A stretch of 64,000 nucleotides of DNA from Kitasatospora sp. CB01950. Lineage in GTDB: Bacteria; Actinomycetota; Actinomycetes; Streptomycetales; Streptomycetaceae. The notes beneath the pieces were generated by a model, which did no database searches, had not been told where the DNA came from, and was given only the letters and a program-made list of their open reading frames with translations. A program made the translations under genes and the position numbers. The stretch is taken from NCBI RefSeq assembly GCF_001905465.1, contig NZ_LISX01000007.1:72891-136890 (forward strand), in the 5' to 3' direction. Numbering within the stretch: position 1 is the first letter of the stretch; each line of letters opens with the position of its first letter. Of the stretch, positions 48,394 to 57,306 are shown in pieces.

Positions 48394-48873
48394 CTACGGC
48401 GCGGCCGGCGAGCGCGGCCGGCTCCCATCGGCGCAGGCGGGCAGGCCGGGCTCCGACTGGTAGTGGCCGGCACCGCTGACCAGGAGCAGGGTGATGTCGT
48501 GCGAGCCGCCGTAGCCCCAGCCGAGTTCGGTGATGCGGTGGCACAGGGCCCGGGTCTGTTCCGGGTCGGTGTCGGGGGTGACGTGGACCTCCAGGGCCTT
48601 CCAGCCGCCGGGGGTCGGGCCGCTCGCCAGGTAGGAGAGGGAGCCGTCGGCGATGTGCGGCAGGCAGCGGATCTCGTCAGGGAGCGGCCCCTTCCAGTTG
48701 CCCTCGTAGGTCTCGGTGGGGCTCGGCGCGACGCTGCACGCGGGCCCGGGAGCGCCGGTGACGGCGGCGGGGCCGGTGGGCTTCGAACCGACGGTGGCGG
48801 CGGTGGTGCTCGCGCAGCCGGTGGCGGCGGCGAGGGCGGTCACGGCGAGGGCCGTGGCGAAGCGTCTGGACAA
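48394..48873 (-). CDS. Putative lipoprotein, tandem copy 2
   Basis: This 159-aa protein is read from a TTG at 48873 (MSRRFATALAVTALAAATGC); AGGGGGG precedes the TTG and no ATG/GTG sits in place. The lipobox is AAATGCAS. The mature part parallels copy 1: GPACSVAPSPTETYEGNW, GPLPDEIRCLPHIADGS, VHVTPDTDPEQTRALCHRIT, ELGWGYGG. About half the residues match over the conserved core, so this is an old tandem duplication. Function unknown. Confidence 0.75.
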   Translation of the reverse strand: MSRRFATALAVTALAAATGCASTTAATVGSKPTGPAAVTGAPGPACSVAPSPTETYEGNWKGPLPDEIRCLPHIADGSLSYLASGPTPGGWKALEVHVTPDTDPEQTRALCHRITELGWGYGGSHDITLLLVSGAGHYQSEPGLPACADGSRPRSPAAP

Positions 48874-48932
48874 TCGCCCCCCTTGATCGAAGCCACACCG
48901 TATCGGCCCTCGCAAGTGAATAATTCGGGGCA

Positions 48933-51900
48933 TCAGATCCCCAGCCGCAGCGGCGTGATGCGGGTGGCGATCAGGTTGGTCGCGCCGTGGGTGCGTTCGA
49001 CGGTGCCGTGGACGAGCAGGCCGGCGCGTTCCAGGACGGTGCGGCGGTGGGCCTCCCAGACGGGGCGGTTGCAGATGACGTTGATCAGGCCGGTCTCGTC
49101 CTCCAGGCTGAGGAAGAGGACGCCGCCGGCGGTGGGCGGGCGTTGGCGGTGGGTGACCAGGGCGCCGACGACGACAGGGGTGCCGGGCGGGACGTGCTGG
49201 AGTGCGGCGGCGGTGACGGCGCCGGAGCGGTGCAGGGCCTCGCGCAGGTGTTGGACGGGGTGGCTGGTGGCGGAGCTGCCGGTGGCCCACAGGTCGGCGA
49301 TGGTCTCCTCGATCGGCGTCATCGCGGGCAGCGGCGGGGCGTCCGCGCCGGGGAGGGTGCCGGGCAGCGAGTCGGGGTCGGTGGCGGCGTACAGGCCGGC
49401 CGTCCAGAGGGCCTGGCGGCGGCTCAGTCCGAAGCAGGAGAACGCGCCGGCGGTGGCGAGGGCCTCCATGATCGGCCGGGGCAGTGCGGTGCGGCGGGCG
49501 AAGTCCTCCAGGTCGGTGTAGGGGCGCCCGGCGGCGATGGTCTCGGCCTGGGCCCGGCCGAGGCCGCGGACCGAGGTGAGGCCGAGCCGGATCGCGGCCT
49601 GCGGGGTTCCGGCGGTGAGGGGGTGCGGGTAGGAGGGGTGCCGCCCGGGTTCCAGGGTGGGGCCGGGGGCGCTGACTGCGACGTCCACGCCGCGGACCCG
49701 CACGCCGTGCCGGCGGACGTCGGTGATCAGGCTGAGCGGGGAGTAGAAGCCCATCGGCTGGTTGGCGAGCAGCGCGCAGGTGAACGCCGCCGGGTGGTGG
49801 TACTTGAGCCAGGCGCTGGCCCACACCAGGTAGGCGAAGCTGATCGCGTGCGACTCGGGGAAGCCGTAGCTGGAGAAGGCTTCGATCTTGGTGTAGACGT
49901 CCTCGGCGGTCTCCGGCGGGATGCCGCGTTCGGCCATGCCTTCCAGCAGGCGGGTGCGCAGCACCGCGACGCGTTCCAGGGAGCGTTTGGCGCCCATCGC
50001 CTGGCGCAGCCGGTCGGCCTCGTCGGGGCTGAATCCGGCGCAGTCGATGGCGAGTTGCATCATCTGTTCCTGGAACAGCGGGACGCCGAGGGTCTTGGCG
50101 AGGGCGCGTTCCATGCTGGGGTGCGGGATGTCGGCGGGTTCGACGCCGTCGCGGCGGCGCAGGTAGGGGTGGACGGATCCGCCCTGGATCGGGCCGGGGC
50201 GGATCAGTGCGACCTCGACCACCAGGTCGTAGAAGTGCTTGGGCTTGAGCCGGGGCAGGGTGGCCATCTGGGCGCGCGATTCGACCTGGAAGACGCCGAC
50301 GGTGTCGGCGCGGCAGAGCATCTCGTAGACCTTGGGGTCGTGTTGGGGGATGGTGGCGAGGTCGAGCCGGTCGCCGTAGTGCTGTTCGATCAGGTCGCAG
50401 GCGTCGTGCAGGGCGGCGAGCATGCCGAGGCCGAGCAGGTCGATCTTGACGAGTCCGGCGCCGGCGGTGGAGTCCTTGTCCCACTGCAGGACGGAGCGGC
50501 CGGGCATCCGGGCCCATTCGGTGGGGCAGATCTCCCCGACGGGTTCCCGGGTGAGCACCATGCCGCCCGAGTGGATGCCCAAGTGGCGTGGAAGGCCGTG
50601 GAGTTGGCCGCCGAGGTCGAGGACGTCGGCGGGGATGACGGCGTCGTTCTGGACGGTGCCGTGGAACTCGACCTGCCGGGTGAAGGCGTCCACCTGTTCG
50701 GACGGGTAGCCGAGCGCCCGGGCGGCGTCGCGCAGCGCGAGCCGGGGCCGGTAGGTGATGACGTTGGCGACCTGGGCGGCGTGGGCGCGGCCGTAGCGCC
50801 CGTACACGTACTGGATGACCTCCTCGCGGCGGCGGTTCTCGATGTCGAGGTCGATGTCGGGCGGCCCGTCACGGGCCACGCTGAGGAAGCGTTCGAACAG
50901 CAGGCCGTAGGCGACGGGGTCGACGGCGGTGATGCCCAGGGCGTAGCAGACGGCGGAGTTGGCGGCGGAGCCGCGGCCCTGGCACCAGATGTTCTCGCGG
51001 CGGCAGAAGTCGACGATGTCGTGCACGATCAGGAAGTACCCGGCGAGGTCGCGGGTCTCGATCACGTCGAGTTCGCGGGCGAGTTGGCGGCGGGCCCGGT
51101 CGTTGTCGGGGCCGAAGCGCGCCGGTCCGGCCTCGGCGACCAGGGCGCGCAGGTGGCTGCTCTCGGTGTGGCCGTCGGGGACGGGGTAGCCGGGCAGTTG
51201 CGGGTCGAGGGTGGCGAAGTCGAAGGCGCAGGCCCGGGCGAGGTCGACGGTGGCCTGCTGGACGCCGGGGAACCTGCGCAGCCGCCTCGCCATCTCGCGG
51301 CCGGAGCGCAGGTGGGCGGTGCCGGCGGCCATGGTGTGGGGCGCGGCCTGTGCCAGGGTGCGGCGGTCGTGCAGGGCGGCCAGGGTCTGGGCGAGCCGGC
51401 CCTGCGCGGGCGCGGCGTGGTGGACGTTGTTGGTGGCGACCAGTGGCAGCGCGGCGCGGGCGGCGAGCGCGGCGAGCCGGTCGTTGCGCAGGTCGTCGCC
51501 GGGCAGCCGGTGGTCGGTGAGTTCGACGTACACGTTCTCCGCCCCGAACGCCTCGGCCAGGGAACGGAGTTGGCGTTCGGCTTCGTCCTCGCCGGCGGTC
51601 TCCAGGGCGTGCCGGACCCGGCCGCGGCGGCAGCCGGAGAGCACCGCCCAGTGGCCGTGGTGGGCGTCGGCGAGTTCCTCGAAGGCGTAGCGCGGGTTGT
51701 TCTTGGCGCCGCCGCGCAGCTGGGCGGCGCTGATCGCGGCGGACAGCCGCCGGTAGCCCTCCGGGTCGCGGGCCAGCACCAGCAGGTGGTCGTCCGGGCC
51801 GACGGTGAGTTCGGCGCCGAACACGGTGCGGATGCCGGTGCCCTTGGCGGCCTCGGCCAGCCGGACCGCGCCGTAGAACCCGTCGTGGTCGGTGATCGCC

Positions 51901-52136
51901 ACCGTCTCGATGCCCAACGCGGCTGCCTCGTCGAGGAGTTGCTCGGGGTCGCTGGCGCCGTCGAGGAAGCTGAACGCCGAGTGGACGTGTAGTTCGGCCC
52001 ACGGGAGGGCGTCCTTCGGCGGCGCGGGCCGGGGGCGTTCGGGCTCCTCGGGGGCGGGGGGAACCGCCGGGCGGGCGCCGGACATCCGGCGTTGCAGCTC
52101 CGTCCAGGGGAGCGAGGGGTGGCTGGTGAATCCCAT
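48933..52136 (-). CDS. dnaE2: Error-prone DNA polymerase III alpha subunit (DnaE2/ImuC)
   Basis: This 1067-aa translesion polymerase extends DNA past damage with ImuB and ImuA'. An N-terminal PHP domain starts at ~45 (AELHVHSAFSFLDGA, VAITDHDGFYG). The polymerase core has the catalytic DxD in GPPDIDLDIENRRRE and the palm region with RPGPIQGGSVHPY; LFQEQMMQLAID and SHAISFAYLVWASAWLKYHH mark the fingers. A C-terminal OB-fold (VVVGALVTHRQRPPTAGG, FLSLEDETGLINVI) ends it. It lies 80 nt downstream of imuB on the same strand. Confidence 0.95.
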   Translation of the reverse strand: MGFTSHPSLPWTELQRRMSGARPAVPPAPEEPERPRPAPPKDALPWAELHVHSAFSFLDGASDPEQLLDEAAALGIETVAITDHDGFYGAVRLAEAAKGTGIRTVFGAELTVGPDDHLLVLARDPEGYRRLSAAISAAQLRGGAKNNPRYAFEELADAHHGHWAVLSGCRRGRVRHALETAGEDEAERQLRSLAEAFGAENVYVELTDHRLPGDDLRNDRLAALAARAALPLVATNNVHHAAPAQGRLAQTLAALHDRRTLAQAAPHTMAAGTAHLRSGREMARRLRRFPGVQQATVDLARACAFDFATLDPQLPGYPVPDGHTESSHLRALVAEAGPARFGPDNDRARRQLARELDVIETRDLAGYFLIVHDIVDFCRRENIWCQGRGSAANSAVCYALGITAVDPVAYGLLFERFLSVARDGPPDIDLDIENRRREEVIQYVYGRYGRAHAAQVANVITYRPRLALRDAARALGYPSEQVDAFTRQVEFHGTVQNDAVIPADVLDLGGQLHGLPRHLGIHSGGMVLTREPVGEICPTEWARMPGRSVLQWDKDSTAGAGLVKIDLLGLGMLAALHDACDLIEQHYGDRLDLATIPQHDPKVYEMLCRADTVGVFQVESRAQMATLPRLKPKHFYDLVVEVALIRPGPIQGGSVHPYLRRRDGVEPADIPHPSMERALAKTLGVPLFQEQMMQLAIDCAGFSPDEADRLRQAMGAKRSLERVAVLRTRLLEGMAERGIPPETAEDVYTKIEAFSSYGFPESHAISFAYLVWASAWLKYHHPAAFTCALLANQPMGFYSPLSLITDVRRHGVRVRGVDVAVSAPGPTLEPGRHPSYPHPLTAGTPQAAIRLGLTSVRGLGRAQAETIAAGRPYTDLEDFARRTALPRPIMEALATAGAFSCFGLSRRQALWTAGLYAATDPDSLPGTLPGADAPPLPAMTPIEETIADLWATGSSATSHPVQHLREALHRSGAVTAAALQHVPPGTPVVVGALVTHRQRPPTAGGVLFLSLEDETGLINVICNRPVWEAHRRTVLERAGLLVHGTVERTHGATNLIATRITPLRLGI

Positions 52137-52195
52137 CGCGGGTGGTGCTCCGGTCTCGGGGTGGTCGGTGCGGGCGCTCCCCCCGAGCGCTTGTC

Positions 52196-52208
52196 TGACG
52201 ATTCGTCA
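52196..52208. promoter_or_regulatory. Palindrome between imuB and dnaE2
   Basis: TGACGATTCGTCA is a perfect 13-bp palindrome 60 nt upstream of the dnaE2 start. It does not match the LexA-type GAAC-N4-GTTC pattern. It could bind another regulator; no clear promoter was assigned. Confidence 0.35.
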
Positions 52209-52215
52209 ATTCTGT

Positions 52216-54312
52216 TCAGTCATAGGCCCCTTCGACGTACCAGCGGCCGCCCTCCACGGTGAGCAGCAGGGCACGTCCGCCCTCCACCGCGACCTGGAAT
52301 CTGGCCCGGCGGCGGGCGGTGCGCGGGTCCCACCAGCGTTCGACGGCCGGCCACGGGCCGGTCCAGCCGAGCACGTCGAGGGTGCGGCCGTGCAGTTCGA
52401 CCCGGTCCGGCGGGGCGGACACCTCGGCCCGGCCGTCCACCGCGACGGGCTGCCCCTCGCGGTCGAGCACCAGCACCGGCACCGGGTCCGGCGGCACCAC
52501 GGACGGCGACGGGTCGGCGAGCCGACCCGGCCAGGGACCGTCCGCCTCCCGGCCGTCCCGGAGCGCGGCCTCGTCCCACGGCAGCCGTGCCTGCTGCTCG
52601 CCGGGGGCCCGGCCGCCCTCGGGTGCGCCGCGCCGCAGCCCCGCATAGCCGAGCAGCGACTGCACCCGGGCCACCGCCCGCTCCACCCGGTCCTCCGCGA
52701 CGGCCTCGCCCCACAGCGCCAACTGCCGTCCCCGGTCCGGGAACAGGCCGTCCGGGACGAGGCGCAGCGCGATGAACGCGCCGTCCGCGTCGGTGAACGT
52801 GCCGGTGGACTGCCAGGCGCTCAACTGCCAGCGGATCCGCTCGGCGAGCGCGGCCGCCGACAGCCGCCCCTCGTGCTGCCACAACCGGGCGACGGTGCGG
52901 CCGCCCTCGCAGGACACCTCCACCGCGACCCGCTGGCAGGCGAGTCCGACCTCGGCGAGCCGGGCGTGCAGGCGCTCCGCGAGGGTGCGGCCGACGAACA
53001 CCAGCGGCTCCGCCAACTCCTCGGGCGGGTCGAAGAGTTGCTCGACGGAGAGGTCCAGCCCCTGGTCCTTCGGGGCCAGCGGGCGCGGGTCCAGGCCGCG
53101 GGCCTGCCGGTGCGCGGCGCTCCCGGTCGGACCGAAGCGGTTCGCCACCACGTCCGCCGCGAGCTCCGCGAACGCCCCCACCGTCTCCACCCCCAGCCGG
53201 TGCAGCAGCTCCGCCAACTCCGGCTCCCCCAACGTCGACACCGGGTACGGCGCGAGGAACTCCGGCGTCCGCCCCGACGGCACCAGCAGCTCGGCGCGGG
53301 CCGCGAGCACGGCGGCGAACAGGCCGTCGGCGACCCCGAGAAGGCCGCGCGGGGGCGACGCAAGGGGTTCCGGCGTCGGCTCCGGCCCTTCGGGGACGGC
53401 CACGGCGCGCGGGGCGGGAGCAGGCGGGGTGGAGGCCTGCGAAGCGGAGGCGTGCGAGGTGGGGGCGAGCGGGGTGGAGGCGAGCGAAGCAGGAACGAGC
53501 GGGGTGGAGGCGAGCGAAGCAGGAACGAGCGGGGTGGAGGCGAGCGAAGCAGGAACGAGCGGGGTGGAGGCGAGCGAAGCAGGAACGAGCGGGGTGGAGG
53601 CGAGCGAAGCAGGAACGAGCGGGGTGGAGGCGAGCGAAGCAGGAACGTGCGGGGTGGGGACGTGTGGCGGGGCGGGCTCGGCGGGGCCGCCGTCGATGAC
53701 GGCGAGCGGGGGGCGGGGGGCGGTGTCCGCCTGGGTGAACATCTCGTCCACCCAGGCGGCCGGTTCGGACTCGTCGGCGGGCTCCTGCTCCGGTGCGACG
53801 GGCGGGGCGACCGGGCGGGTCAGTGCGAGGGCGGTGGCGACCGCGTCCCGGATGCCGGCCGTGAGCGCCTCCTCACCGCCGAAGTACCGGGCCGGGCCCT
53901 TCACCGGAATCGCGCACAGCCCCGGCCGGAGCACCTCCACTCGCGGGGTGAACGCCTCCACCGCAGCCACCACCGGCTCGAACCGGCGCGCCTCCGCCTC
54001 CTCGTCGCGGTCGCGCAGCCGCAACTCCGGGCAGAACCGCTGCGCCAACCGCAACGGCTGCCCGCGACGGACCCCGGCAGCCCGCGCCGCCTCCGAGGAC
54101 GCCAGCACCCGACCGCCCTCCACCACCGCCACCGCCCCCGCTTCCCCGCCCACCGGCGCGGTCGCCACCAGCGGCCAGTCCGGACACCACACCACCAGCA
54201 CCCGCTGCCCCGCCGGCCCCCACCCCGCCTCCCCCGCCTTCGAGGTACCCCACAACGGCCCGTCACCGACACGGCTCACGGACTGCTTACGGACGGGATT
54301 GGGATGCTTCAT
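52216..54312 (-). CDS. imuB: ImuB-type Y-family polymerase homologue with repeat linker
   Basis: This 698-aa protein corresponds to ImuB, the mutasome adaptor that binds the beta clamp and recruits DnaE2. The N-terminal domain (VLVVWCPDWPLVATAP, AVVEGGRVLASSEAARAAGV) has DinB-like fold markers but lacks the usual acidic catalytic residues (YRAVAC-type SFD motif not seen). The little-finger part follows (ELLHRLGVETVGAFAELAAD). Between residues ~222 and 281 there are six copies of VPASLASTPL encoded by perfect 30-bp repeats, followed by Pro/Ala-rich linker. ImuB proteins are usually ~500-550 aa, so this linker is extra. Confidence 0.88.
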   Translation of the reverse strand: MKHPNPVRKQSVSRVGDGPLWGTSKAGEAGWGPAGQRVLVVWCPDWPLVATAPVGGEAGAVAVVEGGRVLASSEAARAAGVRRGQPLRLAQRFCPELRLRDRDEEAEARRFEPVVAAVEAFTPRVEVLRPGLCAIPVKGPARYFGGEEALTAGIRDAVATALALTRPVAPPVAPEQEPADESEPAAWVDEMFTQADTAPRPPLAVIDGGPAEPAPPHVPTPHVPASLASTPLVPASLASTPLVPASLASTPLVPASLASTPLVPASLASTPLVPASLASTPLAPTSHASASQASTPPAPAPRAVAVPEGPEPTPEPLASPPRGLLGVADGLFAAVLAARAELLVPSGRTPEFLAPYPVSTLGEPELAELLHRLGVETVGAFAELAADVVANRFGPTGSAAHRQARGLDPRPLAPKDQGLDLSVEQLFDPPEELAEPLVFVGRTLAERLHARLAEVGLACQRVAVEVSCEGGRTVARLWQHEGRLSAAALAERIRWQLSAWQSTGTFTDADGAFIALRLVPDGLFPDRGRQLALWGEAVAEDRVERAVARVQSLLGYAGLRRGAPEGGRAPGEQQARLPWDEAALRDGREADGPWPGRLADPSPSVVPPDPVPVLVLDREGQPVAVDGRAEVSAPPDRVELHGRTLDVLGWTGPWPAVERWWDPRTARRRARFQVAVEGGRALLLTVEGGRWYVEGAYD
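53467..53646. repeat. Six perfect 30-bp tandem repeats inside imuB
   Basis: The unit begins GAGCGGGGTGGAGGCGAGCG and repeats six times without a mismatch. It encodes VPASLASTPL on the minus strand. Perfect identity suggests recent expansion and probable copy-number variation. Confidence 0.95.
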
Positions 54313-54439
54313 GCCTGGTCACTCGGGAGAACTCGACGGAACGGAAGAACGGGGTCAACAGACGCTCGGGCACACCCCCACCACCGGCCGCGACGACGAA
54401 GGGGGCTGAAACGGCGCACGCTGCCGGACCCGGACAGCC

Positions 54440-55240
54440 CCCGCAGCGCCGCAGGTACAGGACCGCCACCGCCGAGGAGCCGGGCGAAGCCGAAACGCAC
54501 GAGCAACGACGGCCCGAAGCGGCGAACGCCGCCGACCCGGCCGAACAGCACCGCAGACACAGCGCCCCGCCGAAACCGAACAACCGCACGGCCACCGGCG
54601 AAACCCTGCCCCGCCCGGGGCGCCGAAAGCACGCGCGACCGCAGAGCGAAACGGCGCGCGCCGCCGCCGACCCGTTCGAACAGCGCCGCAGCCACCCGGC
54701 CCACCCACCCTCGACACCGGCAAGCCCAAACCGCCGAAACCGAACAGCCGCCGCGCCGCAGGCGAAGGACCTCCGCAGCCAAGAAGCCGGGCGGAGCCAG
54801 AACGCGCGGCCGAAGCAACGACCGCCCCCGCCGACCCGGCCGAACAGCACCGCAGCCACCCGGCCCACCCGCGCCCGACACCAGCAGGCCCGGACCGCCG
54901 AAACCGAACAGCCACCACACCGCAGGCCTCCCCGACACCGGCAGGCCCGAACCGCGCCGAGGGACCCCGAACGAAACCGCGAGCACACAAGCAACAGCGA
55001 CCCGAATCCACGACCGCTCCCGCCGACCCGCTCGAACAGCACTGCAACCCGGCCCACCCGCGCCCGACACCAGCAAGCCCGGACCGCCGAAACCGAACAG
55101 CCACCACACCGCAGGCCCCCTCGACACCGGCAGGCCCGGACCCCGTCGACGAGCCCCGAACGAAGCCGAGAACACACAAGCAACGACAGCCCGAATCCGT
55201 GACCGCCCCCACCGACCCGCTCGAACAGCACCGCAGGCGG
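54440..55240. repeat. Degenerate ~135-190 bp tandem repeats between imuA' and imuB
   Basis: The 961-bp gap holds about four to five repeats marked by recurring CCGACCCGNTCGAACAGCAC (at about 54529, 54664, 54829, 55021 and 55209) and GACACCAGCAGGCCCGGACC-type segments. The two last units (about 54857-55044 and 55043-55230) are the most alike, at ~187 bp. Open frames run through on both strands but give only Arg/Cys/Gly- or Pro/Arg-rich translations, so the block is judged non-coding. Confidence 0.8.
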
Positions 55241-55273
55241 AAGCCCGCCGTCGCCGAGGGAGGACGTCGCATC

Positions 55274-56059
55274 TCAGACCGCCTCCAGGGCCGGCCGCGT
55301 GAGCGGGGTCTCGGTGGGGGTGAGGGGGCGGGCGGTGCCCTTGGCGTCGGGGAGCCAGAGGTGGGCGGTGCGGGGGCGGGTCGCGGTGCCGCGGCCTTCG
55401 GCGACGGCCTCGACCTGGCGGCCGGTGAGTTGGCCGTGGCCGTCGCCGAGGCCGAACCAGCGGCCGGTGCGGATGCTGAGGCGCTGGACGGCCCCGGGCC
55501 AGGGGCCGGCGACCAGCAGGGCGCAGCGGCTGCGGCGCAGGACGGCGGTGAGGCGGGCGGCGAGCGCGGGTGCGACCGGGCCGGTGGGGCGGAGCAGGAT
55601 CAGGCCGACGGCGCCGGCGAGGGCGGCGACCACGTCGGGCCAGTGCGGTCCGGGGTGGTCGGCGAGCAGTAGGCGTCGCAGGTCGTAGCCGTAGCCGGCG
55701 GCGGCGGCCAGTCCGATTTCGGGGAGTCCGACGGCGGCGGCCCAGGCGGTGTCCCCGGTCTGTTCGGTGAAGGTTCCGGCGCCGAGGGCGAGCAGCAGCC
55801 CGGTGTCGCCGGTGACGGAGACGGCGGTGCCGGGTCGCAGTCCGCCGCCGGGGAGCAGTGGGGCGAGTGCGGGCAGGACGGGCAGCAGCTCGGGTTCGGC
55901 GATGATCGGCAGCGACGGGGTGGGGGCGGTGCCGGGCCGCAGCGGCACAACGACCGTTCGATCCCGTTCGAGCGTTCGAACGTCGCCGCCCGCCCGAGCG
56001 GCGGCAAATCGGGCGGAAGCGCCCATCTCGGACGGGTCGATCGAGTCTTGTTCGAACAT
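55274..56059 (-). CDS. ImuA'-like protein of the mutasome
   Basis: This 261-aa protein is read from ATG 56059, which has GGAG 8 nt upstream; the longer frame to 56101 would run through the LexA-type box. It is a RecA-fold relative: LAPLLPGGGLRPGTAVSVTG takes the place of a Walker A, and LGLILLRPTGPVAPALAARL-type strands follow. Actinobacterial ImuA' interacts with ImuB. Its position upstream of imuB and dnaE2 and the LexA-type box support the call, though the motif evidence is weaker than for its partners. Confidence 0.78.
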   Translation of the reverse strand: MFEQDSIDPSEMGASARFAAARAGGDVRTLERDRTVVVPLRPGTAPTPSLPIIAEPELLPVLPALAPLLPGGGLRPGTAVSVTGDTGLLLALGAGTFTEQTGDTAWAAAVGLPEIGLAAAAGYGYDLRRLLLADHPGPHWPDVVAALAGAVGLILLRPTGPVAPALAARLTAVLRRSRCALLVAGPWPGAVQRLSIRTGRWFGLGDGHGQLTGRQVEAVAEGRGTATRPRTAHLWLPDAKGTARPLTPTETPLTRPALEAV

Positions 56060-56075
56060 GTGCACGACTCCAGCA

Positions 56076-56091
56076 TCGAACACTCGTTCGT
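56076..56091. promoter_or_regulatory. LexA (SOS) box upstream of imuA'
   Basis: TCGAACACTCGTTCGT fits the actinobacterial SOS consensus (TCGAAC-N4-GTTCGA) with one mismatch at the last base. It ends 17 nt upstream of the imuA' start codon and marks the gene cluster as DNA-damage-inducible. Confidence 0.82.
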
Positions 56092-56202
56092 AAATATTCA
56101 AGTCCGAGAATCTGACTGAGCTGCAGAAACGCCCCGCGTCGTACCTGTCAGTGGGTGCGGTCAGGATCTGTTCGTCTCCCGCTCTGTCGAAGGACGGTCT
56201 CC

Positions 56203-57189
56203 ATGGCCCGCACCACCCCGCCGCGCCGCGCGGACATCGCCGCGGTCTTCCCGGAACTCGCGCCGCTCGCCCGGCGGGCGGTCCGCCTGCACCCGCGTCT
56301 CGGCGCGCCGACCGTTCGGGACAGCTCGGTCGGCGGCCCGCTGCTGTGGCCGGCCGACGAGCCGTGGCCGGTCTGCGAGGGCCCGCACCCGAAGGACGAC
56401 CTGCCGGTGTCGCCGGCCGCTGTCAGGCTGCGCCGCGGCCTTCAGGAGGCCGCCCGGTCGGGTGAGGGCCTCACCGCACCGGAGCGGGCGGCACTCGAAG
56501 CGACGCACACGGGGCATCCGTGGAGCCCGGGGCCGAACGCCCTGCTGCCGGTGGCCCAGCTCTACGCGCGCGACATCCCCGGGCTTCCGCACCCCGAGGG
56601 CACGGACCTGCTGCAGGTGCTGTGGTGCCCGCTGAACCACGACCCGCAGTGGATGCCCGCCGCCAAGGTGGTGTGGCGTTCCTCCGCCGAGGTGGGCGAG
56701 CTGCTGGTCGAGCCGCCGCTGCCCGCGGACGTGACGCAGTACGGCGAGTACCTGCCCGAGCCGTGCGTGCTGCATCCCGAGGTCGTGGACGAGTACCCGG
56801 CGCCGCTCGAACTGGAGCGGGACCTGGCGGAGCGGATCGCCGACTGGACCGAGCGGGAGTTCGCCGGCACCGATCCCCGCTACCTCCACCCCGAGGAGCT
56901 CCGGGCCTACTACCAGTCCGAGCTGTCGGTCGCCCCGGGCTGGAAGGTCGGCGGCTGGGGGCCGTGGAGCTTCTCCGATCCGTCGGTCATGCGGTGCGCG
57001 ACCTGCGAGTGCGTCATGAGTCCGCTGCTGACGATCGGCTCGGACGCCCTGGACGGCAGCGGCTGGGACCCCGTCGAGGACCGGGGCCTCGCCGAGGACA
57101 TCGGCATCCTGATCGGGCGGAGCTACCACATGCAGCTCTACTACTGCTCCGCGTCCTTCGACCACCCGCACCTGGAGAACATGCAGTAG
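56203..57189 (+). CDS. DUF1963/YwqG-like protein
   Basis: This 328-aa cytosolic protein is read from ATG 56203 (MARTTPPRR) behind GAAGGA. Segments GAPTVRDSSVGGPLLWPADE and LLQVLWCPLNHD match YwqG-like proteins (DUF1963), and a late CATCECVM may bind metal. ADWTEREFAGTDPRYLHPEEL lies in the centre. The function of the family is unknown. It is divergent from imuA'. Confidence 0.72.
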   Translation: MARTTPPRRADIAAVFPELAPLARRAVRLHPRLGAPTVRDSSVGGPLLWPADEPWPVCEGPHPKDDLPVSPAAVRLRRGLQEAARSGEGLTAPERAALEATHTGHPWSPGPNALLPVAQLYARDIPGLPHPEGTDLLQVLWCPLNHDPQWMPAAKVVWRSSAEVGELLVEPPLPADVTQYGEYLPEPCVLHPEVVDEYPAPLELERDLAERIADWTEREFAGTDPRYLHPEELRAYYQSELSVAPGWKVGGWGPWSFSDPSVMRCATCECVMSPLLTIGSDALDGSGWDPVEDRGLAEDIGILIGRSYHMQLYYCSASFDHPHLENMQ

Positions 57190-57306
57190 GCAGGTGTCGG
57201 AACGCGGCCGCCCGCACCCGGGCATGCGAACACATGAACGACAGAGTTCACTCCTTCGAGCGAACGTCGGCATGGCGGTTCACCACCCCCGGGTAGAGCG
57301 CCCGGC

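Noticed and set aside
52196..52208. LexA box for dnaE2
   Set aside because: TGACGATTCGTCA does not contain GAAC-N4-GTTC; it is listed only as an unexplained palindrome.
53467..53646. CRISPR array
   Set aside because: The repeats are perfect, contiguous, without spacers and lie in frame within imuB.
54287..55231. Long open frames on both strands across the imuA'/imuB gap (314 aa minus strand; part of an 1136-aa plus-strand frame)
   Set aside because: The translations are Arg/Cys/Gly- or Pro/Arg-rich, follow the DNA repeats and have no recognisable domain. Their openness is explained by high GC content.
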